From: Austwickia chelonae
GTDB taxonomy: Bacteria; Actinomycetota; Actinomycetes; Actinomycetales; Dermatophilaceae
Reading direction: 5' to 3'
DNA: 64,000 nt
NCBI RefSeq assembly: GCF_003391095.1
Contig: NZ_CP031447.1
Span: 868,001 to 932,000 of the forward strand
The first letter of the stretch is position 1. Each line of letters starts with the position of its first letter. Under the pieces are notes generated by a model. The model did no database searches. It was not told where the DNA came from and saw nothing but the letters and a program-made list of their open reading frames with translations. The translations under genes were made by a program, and so were the position numbers. This document shows, piece after piece, positions 37,101 through 44,507 of this stretch.

Positions 37101-37244
37101 ACTGGCTGGGCGTATAATCGCTACCGGTATTACGACCCGATCATTGTTTCCTTCACCAGTCCTGACCCTCTTGCCCCGAGTAGTACGCTAATCCCCATGG
37201 ATATCTTCCCAACCCGTACACTCGGATCGACCCCTATGGGCTAA
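34152..37244 (+). CDS. Rhs/YD-repeat core fragment
   Basis: A 1030-codon frame, the same reading frame as the N-terminal fragment. It consists of tandem YD repeats (for example YDRQGRLSRV, YDDLGRLLWW, YDLAGRLIL), which in Rhs proteins form the shell that encloses the toxin. Near the end YNRYRYYDP and SPDP mark the core terminus; the final residues after this (IPMDIFPTRTL) are out of frame and not conserved. The ATG at 34152 is only the first in the frame, not a believable start; homology begins upstream. Confidence 0.75.
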   Translation: MSRPKVDVFEVFDPASGWTRRFGSVIGASAGSFLLTGIVDESGNAVTVEYDERAVPVCWSHSGGFRVEVSSEEGRVVGLSLSRDGGRPMAVRSFGYDRQGRLSRVINASGEALRFGYDDLGRLLWWADRGGERYDYTYDETGACVAGAGCGGILTSRFVYDSLDRCTTAFDSLGEKWVYKYDEEFQITSVTDPTGASTSTVWDRAGRRSTVKDPSGQATSWTYDDDGNIASVQDPGGRVTAYEWLPGRSLPTSLTGPDGQSWGFEYDRAGRLIASVDPLGGRSVFSYDERGGLVSAVDASGVSTWAVCDAAGLPVEIVDGAGRATRVFYDVAGRPVRVIDAAGESSAAWNVDGLLTSRIDADGGRWGFVYDGEGNLVEEVDPNGRVTRHEYGVFDSRVSTTAPDGAVTRFRYDSERRLVGVVDALGREWVFERDSAGRVIAQTDVNGARTVFSYDLAGRLILRVNAAGQRVRYDYDQAGDLAQIVTDGAGMPPEGAGLSAGVTRLLRDSAGRVVRAASDQTDLVIDYDAAGRVVGESWDGAGVSQDLDSAGRLAGVSGSCGGPIRYEYDASGLLSTVVAGQAQIDLGYDASGREITRRFATAPDRGAALTGAEAQDSGSVDRFGRVNDPLESFASGLNMGTGSSTVSPASAMSRVSGGAEVTSVWTPGSLLISREAHGAAGQVGAWRKYQWDLAGQLTRIIDAVQGAIQFRLDSAGRVVELVTASNRGSSSEAYTYDLTGQVTDCVLPEDNSWFGQAGLDDGDGLRSVGDGHGSLEFAGSLVHRVGAWHYDYDVVGRVVCRRRRALSGHWLSWLFSWDGDDRLRQVTAPDGSWWVYYYDLAGRRIGKTHYTSEGAATSRTRYVWVGNELLSATTTEGGPHVSANDVLVEAMWWIHHPSTGEPLTQHDQETAQDWWPILTDPVGTPVSLVDRVSGRPVWSASTTLWGLVTSKCERNPSKARSGAGLVGLPECLLGSPGQIWDSETGWAYNRYRYYDPIIVSFTSPDPLAPSSTLIPMDIFPTRTLGSTPMG

Positions 37245-37576
37245 TACCAGGCGGATGTGAGCGTAAAAAACACTCTATTTCTAGTCGAATGAAAGAAGCT
37301 GGTCCTGGGTATGAATTCGGGTTGCCAAAAAGTGGGCGTATCAGGTATGTTCCCCCGACCGGTTACAATCCTGCAGAGGCGCTTCCTCGAGGAATCCAAA
37401 AAGGGTATCGGGATAGGTTTGGTAATGAGTGGACGGTTGGGCCCTCTAGGACGCAAGGTCGCCCTTTCGAATGGGATGTTCAGTTTTCGCCAGAAGGAAA
37501 GGCAAGTATCGGATGGTTGTCTCGTGATGGTCGGCATGTCAATGTCTCTCCACTTGGAGAGGTGACGCACCGATGA
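37190..37576 (+). CDS. toxin tip, polymorphic toxin type 17-like domain (frameshifted)
   Basis: From 37190 this frame reads NPHGYLPNPYTRIDPYGL, the exact Rhs boundary that normally follows the core, then a variable tip: ALPRGIQKGYRDRFGNEW, GPSRTQGRPFEWDVQ, GWLSRDGRHVNV and a final THR. This pattern resembles the type 17 toxin domain (Ntox17) of polymorphic toxins, a probable nuclease fold; recognition is by eye. An internal ATG at 37289 exists. Its stop overlaps the immunity gene start (ATGA). Base composition is clearly more AT-rich than the core. Confidence 0.65.
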   Translation, partial: NPHGYLPNPYTRIDPYGLIPGGCERKKHSISSRMKEAGPGYEFGLPKSGRIRYVPPTGYNPAEALPRGIQKGYRDRFGNEWTVGPSRTQGRPFEWDVQFSPEGKASIGWLSRDGRHVNVSPLGEVTHR

Positions 37577-37929
37577 CGCCCCTTCCTTTCTATAGTCTAG
37601 TTCAAGTTCCCTCAAATAAAAGATTTACAGGGAAGTTTCAACTCGGTTACATTATTGGGCGCGCTCTTTGCGATGACGGTCGCTGGCAATATTATATCTC
37701 AGATGGCGGGCGGGATCAGTTGCTGTTTGAGGATGAATTCTGCGTATTAGGGCATGTGGTCGATGGTGTGATTCAACATGGTGAATATGGTGAAATTGAG
37801 AGCATGTCGGGGCAATTAATCTACAACTCTCCCTTGTCTGCAGAGTCTGGCGACGAGGGGAATTCAAAGAGCAGTGATGGCTACTATGAAAAAGGAGTTT
37901 GGAGGCTGGTCGAGACCCCGGACGATTAA
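37573..37929 (+). CDS. putative immunity protein 1 (Imm31-like)
   Basis: A 118-residue small cytoplasmic protein, overlapping the toxin stop by 4 nt, the classic place for a cognate immunity gene. Pattern FYSLVQV, GYIIGRAL, WQYYISDGG, GHVVDGVI, GQLIY, DGYYEKGVWR resembles the small beta-rich Imm31-type immunity proteins; family assignment is tentative. AT-rich codon usage unlike the housekeeping genes around it suggests recent acquisition with the tip. Confidence 0.6.
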   Translation: MTPLPFYSLVQVPSNKRFTGKFQLGYIIGRALCDDGRWQYYISDGGRDQLLFEDEFCVLGHVVDGVIQHGEYGEIESMSGQLIYNSPLSAESGDEGNSKSSDGYYEKGVWRLVETPDD

Positions 37930-38044
37930 GCTCGATCCATCAAGCAACAGGGCAGTTATTAGTTGCACTGGTGTGAGAAAAGATTGATTGCTCCTGCATG
38001 GCCTCTCTTAGAGGCGCCCCTCGGTTATTTCATGGAGAGACTCG

Positions 38045-38467
38045 ATGCATCCACTTCCACTTCTAAGTGTGGTTCTTACTCGTACGCCACTCGGTAGGGA
38101 TGACTGCTTTGGGGTTGGCATTGTCGTTGATCGGATCGAAATATCAACCAGCCTGTGGGGATACAGTCTGATTATTGGCGGCGGTGAACACGTGTTTCAT
38201 GATCATCAATTAATCCCTTTGGGATATGTGGCTGATCGATTAATTCTATATGGGGCGCGACCTGATATAATGAATAATTATGGAAGGCTGATATATAAGA
38301 CTGAAACAATAAAAGAGTTACTGGAAGGGCATGATGGTTTCTACGAAAATGGAATATGGAAAAAAATTGAGAGATCTGGACTTGTGGGAATTAAATTTGA
38401 TTGCCCTCAGGGTGACCATTCTAAATTAGGAAAATATTTAACATCAGGAAAAGGTTTAATAAACTGA
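38045..38467 (+). CDS. putative immunity protein 2, paralogue of the first
   Basis: A 140-residue protein aligning along its length with the preceding one: LLSVVLTRTP, FGVGIVVDRI, GYSLIIGGG, LGYVADRLILYG, GRLIYKTE and DGFYENGIWKKIE, plus a 25-residue C-terminal extension. GGAGAG lies 6 nt before ATG 38045. Very AT-rich. Either a second immunity gene for the same toxin or an orphan kept from a displaced toxin tip. Confidence 0.55.
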   Translation: MHPLPLLSVVLTRTPLGRDDCFGVGIVVDRIEISTSLWGYSLIIGGGEHVFHDHQLIPLGYVADRLILYGARPDIMNNYGRLIYKTETIKELLEGHDGFYENGIWKKIERSGLVGIKFDCPQGDHSKLGKYLTSGKGLIN

Positions 38468-38806
38468 ATCTTTTGGCACCTCAACGCTGAGCTTTTGCGG
38501 TTAAGGGTTGTCAAGGATCTGTCTGAAGGGTTCTGCCTGACTGGTCCCATTCGCGACGACGCGGGCGCATTGACGGCCATGATCGGGCCGACGCTGATGG
38601 GTGAGGCTGTGACGAGATGCACCTGGTGGGCAGGTCGGTGAACGCCACTCCGGGCATTGCAATAAAATTCTGAAATTTCTTGCAAAAAGAGAGGCGACCG
38701 CCGTTCTCTCCGGATAGTCTTCCGGGAGAGGCCTGCTCACGTGGTGCTCTCGACCTGTGCCAGCTGGTCAGCCGAAGCCTTCTCGACACCCGCCCCAGGA
38801 GTCGCC
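38468..38806. other. intergenic region upstream of pulA
   Basis: About 340 bp without a supported gene. The first part (38500-38640) has coding-like GC content but only short frames I cannot place; it may be an eroded gene remnant. The second part is AT-rich and carries the operator-like dyad at 38657-38685 and a small hairpin just downstream. Confidence 0.4.
38657..38685. promoter_or_regulatory. operator-like dyad upstream of pulA
   Basis: A 29-bp interrupted palindrome bounded by TTGCAA on both sides; 24 of 29 positions are symmetric. It contains TAAAAT (38663-38668), a possible -10 box. TTGCAA half-sites are typical of LacI-family sugar repressors such as MalR. It lies about 120 bp before pulA. 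Confidence 0.5.
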
Positions 38807-41611
38807 ATGAAGAGTCCTGCACCTATCGCCGTCCTCGCTGCCTTTTCATTGGTCCTCACGGGGGCACCTTCAGCTGCCGCCGGGCCCATGCCGGTCGTGG
38901 CCTCAGATGCACCGACCGCGGCCGGTGACATCGACCTGGGCACAGCCAAGGCTGTCTGGGTGGCGCCCGGCCTTCTCGCCTGGCCGTCGAAGACGCTCCC
39001 CGCCGGAAGTGCTCCTGGCACACTCACCTGGCGGCTGCACAGCTCACCGCACGGCGGGATCACCCGCGACGGGAACACGCTGAGAGCGCACACCAGCTAT
39101 GAACTGACCTGGCAGAAGACGGGGCTCCCCGCATCAGTACTCGCCGACCACCCTCATTTAAAGGGGTACCTGGCGTTGCGGGCCCCGGCCGCATTGGCCG
39201 CGCAGGCCGGGAACATCCTCAAAGGACAGGTCGCCCTCAGCCTTCACGACAACCGATCCCAGCTGCACGCGGCAACCGGAGCCCAGACAGCTCCCGTCCT
39301 CGACACCCTCTACGCCAGACAAGCGGTCCGGAACACCTACGGGGTGAACTGGTCCGGGAGCCAATTGCAGCTGAGGCTATGGGCGCCCACCGCCCACAAG
39401 GTCACCCTGCTGACCTGGCCGGCCGGCAGCGCGGCCGATGCGCCTGTCGCCACCGCAATACGTACGCCCATGACTCCGGAGAGCGACGGATCCTGGGCGG
39501 TCCGTGGCCCCGCGAACTGGAAGAATGCCCGCTATCTCTACGAGATCGACGTCCTCGACCCGGCCGTCGGGAAGATCCGCACCAACCAGGTCACCGACCC
39601 CTACTCGGCCGCGCTCACCCCCGACTCGACCCGCTCGGTCGTCGTCGACCTGACCGACTCCGCATTGGCACCCCCGCAGTGGCGACAGGCCCGCCCCCCG
39701 AAACTCACCCGCAGCGTCGACCAGACGATCTACGAACTACACATCCGGGACTTCTCGATCAGTGATGCCACAGTGCCTGCGGCACACCGCGGCAGCTATC
39801 TCGCTTTCGCCGACCAAGGCCACGGCACACGACACCTTCGCAGGCTCGCCGCCGCCGGGCTCAACACCGTGCACCTGCTGCCCTCCTTCGACATGACATC
39901 CGTCCCGGAGAACAAAGCCGACCAACAACGCCCGCCCTGCGACCTGAGCAGCTACCCGGCCGACAGCGAAGAACAACAACGCTGTATTCAAAAAACCGCC
40001 GCGAAGGACGGATTCAACTGGGGATACGACCCTTACCACTTCTTCGCTCCCGAAGGCTCCTACACCTCATCGACGAAGAATGCCGACGGAGCCCGACGCA
40101 TCCACGAATTCCGCACCATGGTCGGCGGGCTGCATGCCTCCGGTCTGCGCGTCGTCCTCGACCAGGTGTACAACCACACCGCCGCCCACGGCCAGAACAC
40201 TCACTCCGTCCTCGACCGGATCGTGCCCGGCTACTACCACCGGCTCGACGCCACCGGAAAAGTGACCACGTCGACCTGCTGCTCCAACACCGCCACCGAA
40301 CACGCCATGATGAACAAACTCATGGTCGACGCCACCGTGAGCTGGGCCAAGCACTACAAAGTCGACGGATTCCGCTTCGACCTGATGGGCCACCACTCCC
40401 TGAAGACGATGAAGTCGGTACGCGCAGCACTGAACCGTCTCACCCCCGCCGCCGACGGCGTCGACGGGCGTGCCGTCACCCTCTACGGCGAAGGCTGGAA
40501 CTTCGGCGAAGTCGCCGACAATGCCCGCTTCGTCCAAGCCTCCCAAGGACAGCTGGGCGGCACCGACATCGGCACCTTCAACGACCGCCTCCGGGACGCG
40601 GTGCGCGGCGGCGGACCCTTCGACGCCGACCCACGCAGACAAGGATTCGCCACCGGACTGGCCGGTGCGCCCAACGGCTCTCCCGCCAACGGCGACCCGG
40701 CAGCCCAAGGTGCCCGTCTCCGCCACGAAACCGACCTGATCCAGCTCGGACTAGCGGGAAATCTCCGCCATTACACCTTCCGTAGCCAAGCCAGCGGACG
40801 GCCCGTCACCGGGGCGAAGATCGACTACAACGGAAAACCCGCCGGCTATGCCGATCGGCCCGGCGAGACCGTGACCTATGTCGACGCCCACGACAACGAG
40901 ACGCTCTTCGACACGCTCACCCTCAAGCTGCCACCGGCCACGACCATGTCCGACCGGATCCGGATGAACACCCTCGCCCTCTCCACGACGGTGCTCTCCC
41001 AAGGCATCCCCTTCTGGCATGCCGGAGCCGACCTCCTGCGTAGCAAGAGCCTGGACCGCAACAGCTACAACAGCGGTGACTGGTTCAACCTCCTCGACTT
41101 CTCCATGCAGGACAACGGTTTCGGACGAGGCCTACCGCCGGCCGAGGACAACAAGGCCAAATGGCCCTATCAGAAACCGCTGCTTGCAGACCGCCGTCTC
41201 AAACCCGCACCGCAGGACATCCGTACCGCCGCTGCCGCTGCTCAAGATCTCCTCCGACTGCGACAGTCCACCCCGCTGTTCCGTCTCGGCGATGCACAAG
41301 CGATCAACCACAAACTGACCTTCCCCGCCTCCGGTACCTCCGCGGCTCTGCCCGGTGTGATCGCCATGCGCGTGGACGACACCCGGGGCACGCCAACCGA
41401 CCCTCGGCTGCGCGGACTCGTGGTCGTCTTCAACGCCACCCCCGCTCCGATCCGCCAGACCATTCCCGGCATGGCCGGGCAAATAGCCACCCTCAGTCCG
41501 GTGCAGGCACAGGGAGCCGATCCGGTCGTCCGGACGGCCACCTGGGACACCCGCACCGGAACCGCCCATGTCCCAGCCCGTACGGTGGCGGTCTTCGTGC
41601 AGCCGCGCTGA
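38807..41611 (+). CDS. pulA: secreted pullulanase-type alpha-1,6-glucosidase
   Basis: Cleaves alpha-1,6 branches of extracellular pullulan, starch or glycogen fragments. The 934-residue protein begins with a signal peptide (MKSPAPIAVLAAFSL..., AxA near 25), then beta domains (CBM48/PUD-like, about 40-300) and a GH13 barrel with NWGYDPYHFFAPEGSY, DGFRFDLMGHH (nucleophile), YGEGWNFGE (acid) and YVDAHDNETLFD. ATG 38807 follows AGGAG; the frame extends to 38741 without a better start. No lipobox or LPXTG anchor is seen, so release is likely. Likely controlled by the TTGCAA dyad upstream. Confidence 0.9.
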   Translation: MKSPAPIAVLAAFSLVLTGAPSAAAGPMPVVASDAPTAAGDIDLGTAKAVWVAPGLLAWPSKTLPAGSAPGTLTWRLHSSPHGGITRDGNTLRAHTSYELTWQKTGLPASVLADHPHLKGYLALRAPAALAAQAGNILKGQVALSLHDNRSQLHAATGAQTAPVLDTLYARQAVRNTYGVNWSGSQLQLRLWAPTAHKVTLLTWPAGSAADAPVATAIRTPMTPESDGSWAVRGPANWKNARYLYEIDVLDPAVGKIRTNQVTDPYSAALTPDSTRSVVVDLTDSALAPPQWRQARPPKLTRSVDQTIYELHIRDFSISDATVPAAHRGSYLAFADQGHGTRHLRRLAAAGLNTVHLLPSFDMTSVPENKADQQRPPCDLSSYPADSEEQQRCIQKTAAKDGFNWGYDPYHFFAPEGSYTSSTKNADGARRIHEFRTMVGGLHASGLRVVLDQVYNHTAAHGQNTHSVLDRIVPGYYHRLDATGKVTTSTCCSNTATEHAMMNKLMVDATVSWAKHYKVDGFRFDLMGHHSLKTMKSVRAALNRLTPAADGVDGRAVTLYGEGWNFGEVADNARFVQASQGQLGGTDIGTFNDRLRDAVRGGGPFDADPRRQGFATGLAGAPNGSPANGDPAAQGARLRHETDLIQLGLAGNLRHYTFRSQASGRPVTGAKIDYNGKPAGYADRPGETVTYVDAHDNETLFDTLTLKLPPATTMSDRIRMNTLALSTTVLSQGIPFWHAGADLLRSKSLDRNSYNSGDWFNLLDFSMQDNGFGRGLPPAEDNKAKWPYQKPLLADRRLKPAPQDIRTAAAAAQDLLRLRQSTPLFRLGDAQAINHKLTFPASGTSAALPGVIAMRVDDTRGTPTDPRLRGLVVVFNATPAPIRQTIPGMAGQIATLSPVQAQGADPVVRTATWDTRTGTAHVPARTVAVFVQPR

Positions 41612-41679
41612 GGCGGATACGCACCGGCCGATCCCGACCATCAGGGCAGTGAGGAGCTTGCCCCAGCACCCGCCTGCCG

Positions 41680-41708
41680 CACCCGTCCAGCTTCTGGCAG
41701 GACGGGTG
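41680..41708 (+). terminator. terminator after pulA
   Basis: Perfect 9-bp inverted repeat (41680-41688 with 41700-41708, 11-nt loop), 68 nt beyond the pulA stop. Confidence 0.5.
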
Positions 41709-41794
41709 ATCAGCCATGTCATCTGGTCGTCCGACCCGGACTGACCAGCACTTTTATGGAAGATCCTGGGCTCGGTTTCTGTGCTCGTGTCCCG

Positions 41795-41800
41795 TAACAT
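41795..41800 (+). promoter_or_regulatory. -10 box of a leaderless transcript (glgP)
   Basis: TAACAT lies 8 nt before GTG 41809; no ribosome binding site. Confidence 0.45.
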
Positions 41801-41808
41801 CGATCTGT

Positions 41809-44385
41809 GTGAAGGCTATTCGTCGCTTCAACGTCCGTTCTGTCCTGCCCGAGTCGATCAGTGAGTTGGGAGACTTGGCCGCCAACCTGCGTTGGTCCTG
41901 GCACACAGCAAGTCGCAGCCTCTTCGCGGAGACGGCTCCTGCACTGTGGGAGAAGGTGGGACACGATCCAGTCGCGCTGTTGTCGAATCTGTCGGCGGAC
42001 GAACTGGGCCGTCTGGCCGCCGACCCCGCCTACGTGGCCAGGGTGAAGGCCGCTCACGCCGACCTGACGGCCTATATCGCCGGGGACCGCTGGTACCAGC
42101 GGTGGGCGAAGGAAGCACCGGGCCAGGTGCCGCAGTCGATCGCCTACTTCTCCGCCGAGTTCGGCATCACCGAAGTCCTGCCCCAATACTCCGGCGGGCT
42201 CGGAATCCTCGCCGGAGACCACCTCAAATCGGCCTCCGACCTGGGCATCCCGCTGGTCGGCGTCGGCCTGTTCTACCAGACGGGGTACTTCGCGCAGTCG
42301 CTGAACCGGGACGGTTGGCAGCAGGAGACCTACCCGGTGCTCGACCCCGACGGTCTGCCCCTCTCCCTGCTGCGTGACCAGGACGACAAGCCGGTCCTGA
42401 TCACCTTGCAGATGCCCGGCCGTCGCACCCTGCACGCCTTCGTCTGGAAGGCACAGGTCGGCCGCATCCCCCTGCTCCTGCTCGACTCCGACGTCCACGA
42501 GAACGACCCCGATCTGCGTACGGTCACCAACCGGCTCTACGGCGGCGGCGGCGAACAGCGCCTGCTGCAGGAGATGCTGCTCGGCATGGGTGGAGTACGG
42601 GCACTGCGCGCGTGGAGCGCACTCAGCGGCGACCCGGAGCCGGACGTCTACCACTGCAACGAGGGCCACGCCGGCTTCCTGGGCATCGAACGCGTTCACG
42701 AACTGGTCACCCAGAAGGGGCTTTCCTTCGACGAAGCGGTCGAAGCCACCCGCGCCGCGACCGTCTTCACGACACACACCCCGGTGCCCGCAGGTATCGA
42801 CCGCTTCGGCACCGACCAGATCCGTCACTACTTCGGCGGGGACAACACCCTCGACGGTGTGCCGACGGACCGCCTGCTCGCCCTGGGCGCCGAAACCTAC
42901 CCCGGCGGGGAGAGCGGCGTATTCAACATGGCCGTGATGGGGCTGCGCATGGCCAAACACTCCAACGGTGTGTCGAAACTGCACGGCCTGGTCAGCCGCG
43001 ACATGTTCCACGGCCTGTGGCCCGGATTCGACGACTCCGAGGTGCCGATCACCTCGATCACCAACGGTGTGCACGCCCCCACCTGGGTCGATCAACGGAT
43101 CTTCGACCTGGCCGACACCTACGGTCCGTTGGAGTCCTCCAGCGCGAAGATCGCACAGTTCGCCGAGCGAGCCACCGACGAACAGATCTGGTCGGTCAAA
43201 CGTGAACTGCGCCAGACGCTGGTCGACATGGCGCGTACCCGGATGAAGGACAGCTGGATCCACCGCGGGGCAGCGCTGCCCGAGCTGGGCTGGACCCAGT
43301 CGATCCTCGACCCGGACGTGCTCACCATCGGCTTCGCCCGGCGAGTCCCCACGTACAAGCGGCTCACCCTGATGCTGCGTGACCCCGAGCGACTCAAGCG
43401 GATCCTGCTCGACCCCGAACGTCCGGTGCAGCTGGTCATCGCCGGGAAGAGTCACCCCGCAGATGACAACGGCAAACGACTCATCCAGATGATGGTGCAG
43501 TTCGCCGACGACCCGCAGGTCCGTCACCGGATCGTCTTCCTGCCGAACTACGACATCGGCATGGCCCGCCATCTCTACCCGGGCTGCGACGTCTGGCTGA
43601 ACAACCCCCTGCGTCCGCTGGAAGCCTGCGGCACCTCCGGGATGAAAGCCGCACTGAACGGCGGCCTGAACCTGTCGATCCTCGACGGGTGGTGGGACGA
43701 ATGGTTCGACGGCGAGAACGGATGGGACATCCCGACCGCCGACGGCATCACCGATCCCGACCGCCGGGACGACATCGAAGCCGCAGCCCTGTACGACCTG
43801 ATCGAGAACCGGGTCGCTCCGCGCTTCTACGATGTCGACGAGAAGGGTGTCCCGCGCCGCTGGGTGGCCATGATGCGGCACACCCTGGCGACCCTGGGCC
43901 CGAAGGTCTTGGCGACCCGCCAGGTGCAGGACTACACCCGGGACCTCTACCTCCCCGCCGCCCAGGCGAACCGGACGATGGCCGACCGTGGCTTCGAAGC
44001 CGCCAAGGACCTGGCCACCTACCGGCAGAAGGTCACCGACCAGTGGTCCCACCTGCACGTCGACCACGTCGAATCAGCGGGAGTCCCGGACGCACCCCAG
44101 GTGGGTGACACCTTCCGGATCAGCGCTTTCGTCTCCTTGGCCGCGCTGCGCCCCGAGGACGTCTCCGTCCAGGTCGTCTACGGCCATGTCGACGCCAATG
44201 ACCAGCTGTCGGGGACCTCTACCCAGGAACTGACCCTGGCCGAGTCCTACGAAGGTGGAAGGCACCGATTCGAAGGAGACCTCCGCGTCACCGAGACCGG
44301 AGCCTTCGGTTACACGGTCCGGATCGTCCCCACCCATCGATATCTCAGCTCACCGGCGGAATTCGGGCTGGCGGTCAACGCCTGA
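41809..44385 (+). CDS. glgP: alpha-glucan phosphorylase
   Basis: Releases glucose-1-phosphate from glycogen or maltodextrin ends using pyridoxal phosphate. The 858-residue protein is of the actinobacterial short type (MKAIRRFNVRSVLPE start), with AYFSAEFGI, GGLGILAGDHLKSASDLG, VYHCNEGHAGF and the PLP lysine in GTSGMKAALNG. GTG 41809 fits the family N-terminus; the frame is open upstream to 41716 without homology. The product feeds Pgm. Converges on glgX. Confidence 0.95.
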   Translation: MKAIRRFNVRSVLPESISELGDLAANLRWSWHTASRSLFAETAPALWEKVGHDPVALLSNLSADELGRLAADPAYVARVKAAHADLTAYIAGDRWYQRWAKEAPGQVPQSIAYFSAEFGITEVLPQYSGGLGILAGDHLKSASDLGIPLVGVGLFYQTGYFAQSLNRDGWQQETYPVLDPDGLPLSLLRDQDDKPVLITLQMPGRRTLHAFVWKAQVGRIPLLLLDSDVHENDPDLRTVTNRLYGGGGEQRLLQEMLLGMGGVRALRAWSALSGDPEPDVYHCNEGHAGFLGIERVHELVTQKGLSFDEAVEATRAATVFTTHTPVPAGIDRFGTDQIRHYFGGDNTLDGVPTDRLLALGAETYPGGESGVFNMAVMGLRMAKHSNGVSKLHGLVSRDMFHGLWPGFDDSEVPITSITNGVHAPTWVDQRIFDLADTYGPLESSSAKIAQFAERATDEQIWSVKRELRQTLVDMARTRMKDSWIHRGAALPELGWTQSILDPDVLTIGFARRVPTYKRLTLMLRDPERLKRILLDPERPVQLVIAGKSHPADDNGKRLIQMMVQFADDPQVRHRIVFLPNYDIGMARHLYPGCDVWLNNPLRPLEACGTSGMKAALNGGLNLSILDGWWDEWFDGENGWDIPTADGITDPDRRDDIEAAALYDLIENRVAPRFYDVDEKGVPRRWVAMMRHTLATLGPKVLATRQVQDYTRDLYLPAAQANRTMADRGFEAAKDLATYRQKVTDQWSHLHVDHVESAGVPDAPQVGDTFRISAFVSLAALRPEDVSVQVVYGHVDANDQLSGTSTQELTLAESYEGGRHRFEGDLRVTETGAFGYTVRIVPTHRYLSSPAEFGLAVNA

Positions 44386-44398
44386 CCGGTCCCGGACG

Positions 44399-44444
44399 CG
44401 CGAAGGAGGCCGACCACCCCCACGGGGGGTCGGCCTCCTTCGCG
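44399..44444. terminator. strong bidirectional terminator between glgP and glgX
   Basis: Perfect 17-bp inverted repeat (44399-44415 with 44428-44444), extended inside by CCCC/GGGG pairing, in the 122-bp gap between the convergent genes. Confidence 0.75.
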
Positions 44445-44507
44445 TCCAGCCTCGGCCACCTGACCCGATCGAGAGCTCCCGGAACCGAACACGACCGGGA
44501 AGCAACA

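Larger units (their letters stand above)
32781..37576 (+). pseudogene. Rhs polymorphic toxin, disrupted by three frameshifts
   Basis: Reconstructed, this locus encodes one protein of about 1600 residues: T7SS secretion domain, hydrophobic segment, DUF6531 (GDPVDIATG), about a dozen or more YD repeats, the Rhs core end YNRYRYYDP...SPDP, NPHGYLPNPYTRIDPYGL and a toxin tip. As given it is split: (a) a G6 tract at 33980-33985 needs one more G; (b) a G7 tract at 34134-34140 needs one fewer, returning to the first frame; (c) near 37180-37190 one base is missing. Inactivation, phase variation at the G tracts, or sequencing error are all possible. Confidence 0.7.

Noticed and set aside
38500-38640. 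possible gene remnant before pulA
   Set aside because: Only short fragments open in any frame and none matches a family I know; noted as unassigned DNA.
41719-44067. 782-codon open frame opposite glgP
   Set aside because: Antisense shadow of a highly conserved gene; low-complexity Val/Gly/Asp-rich product without known motifs.
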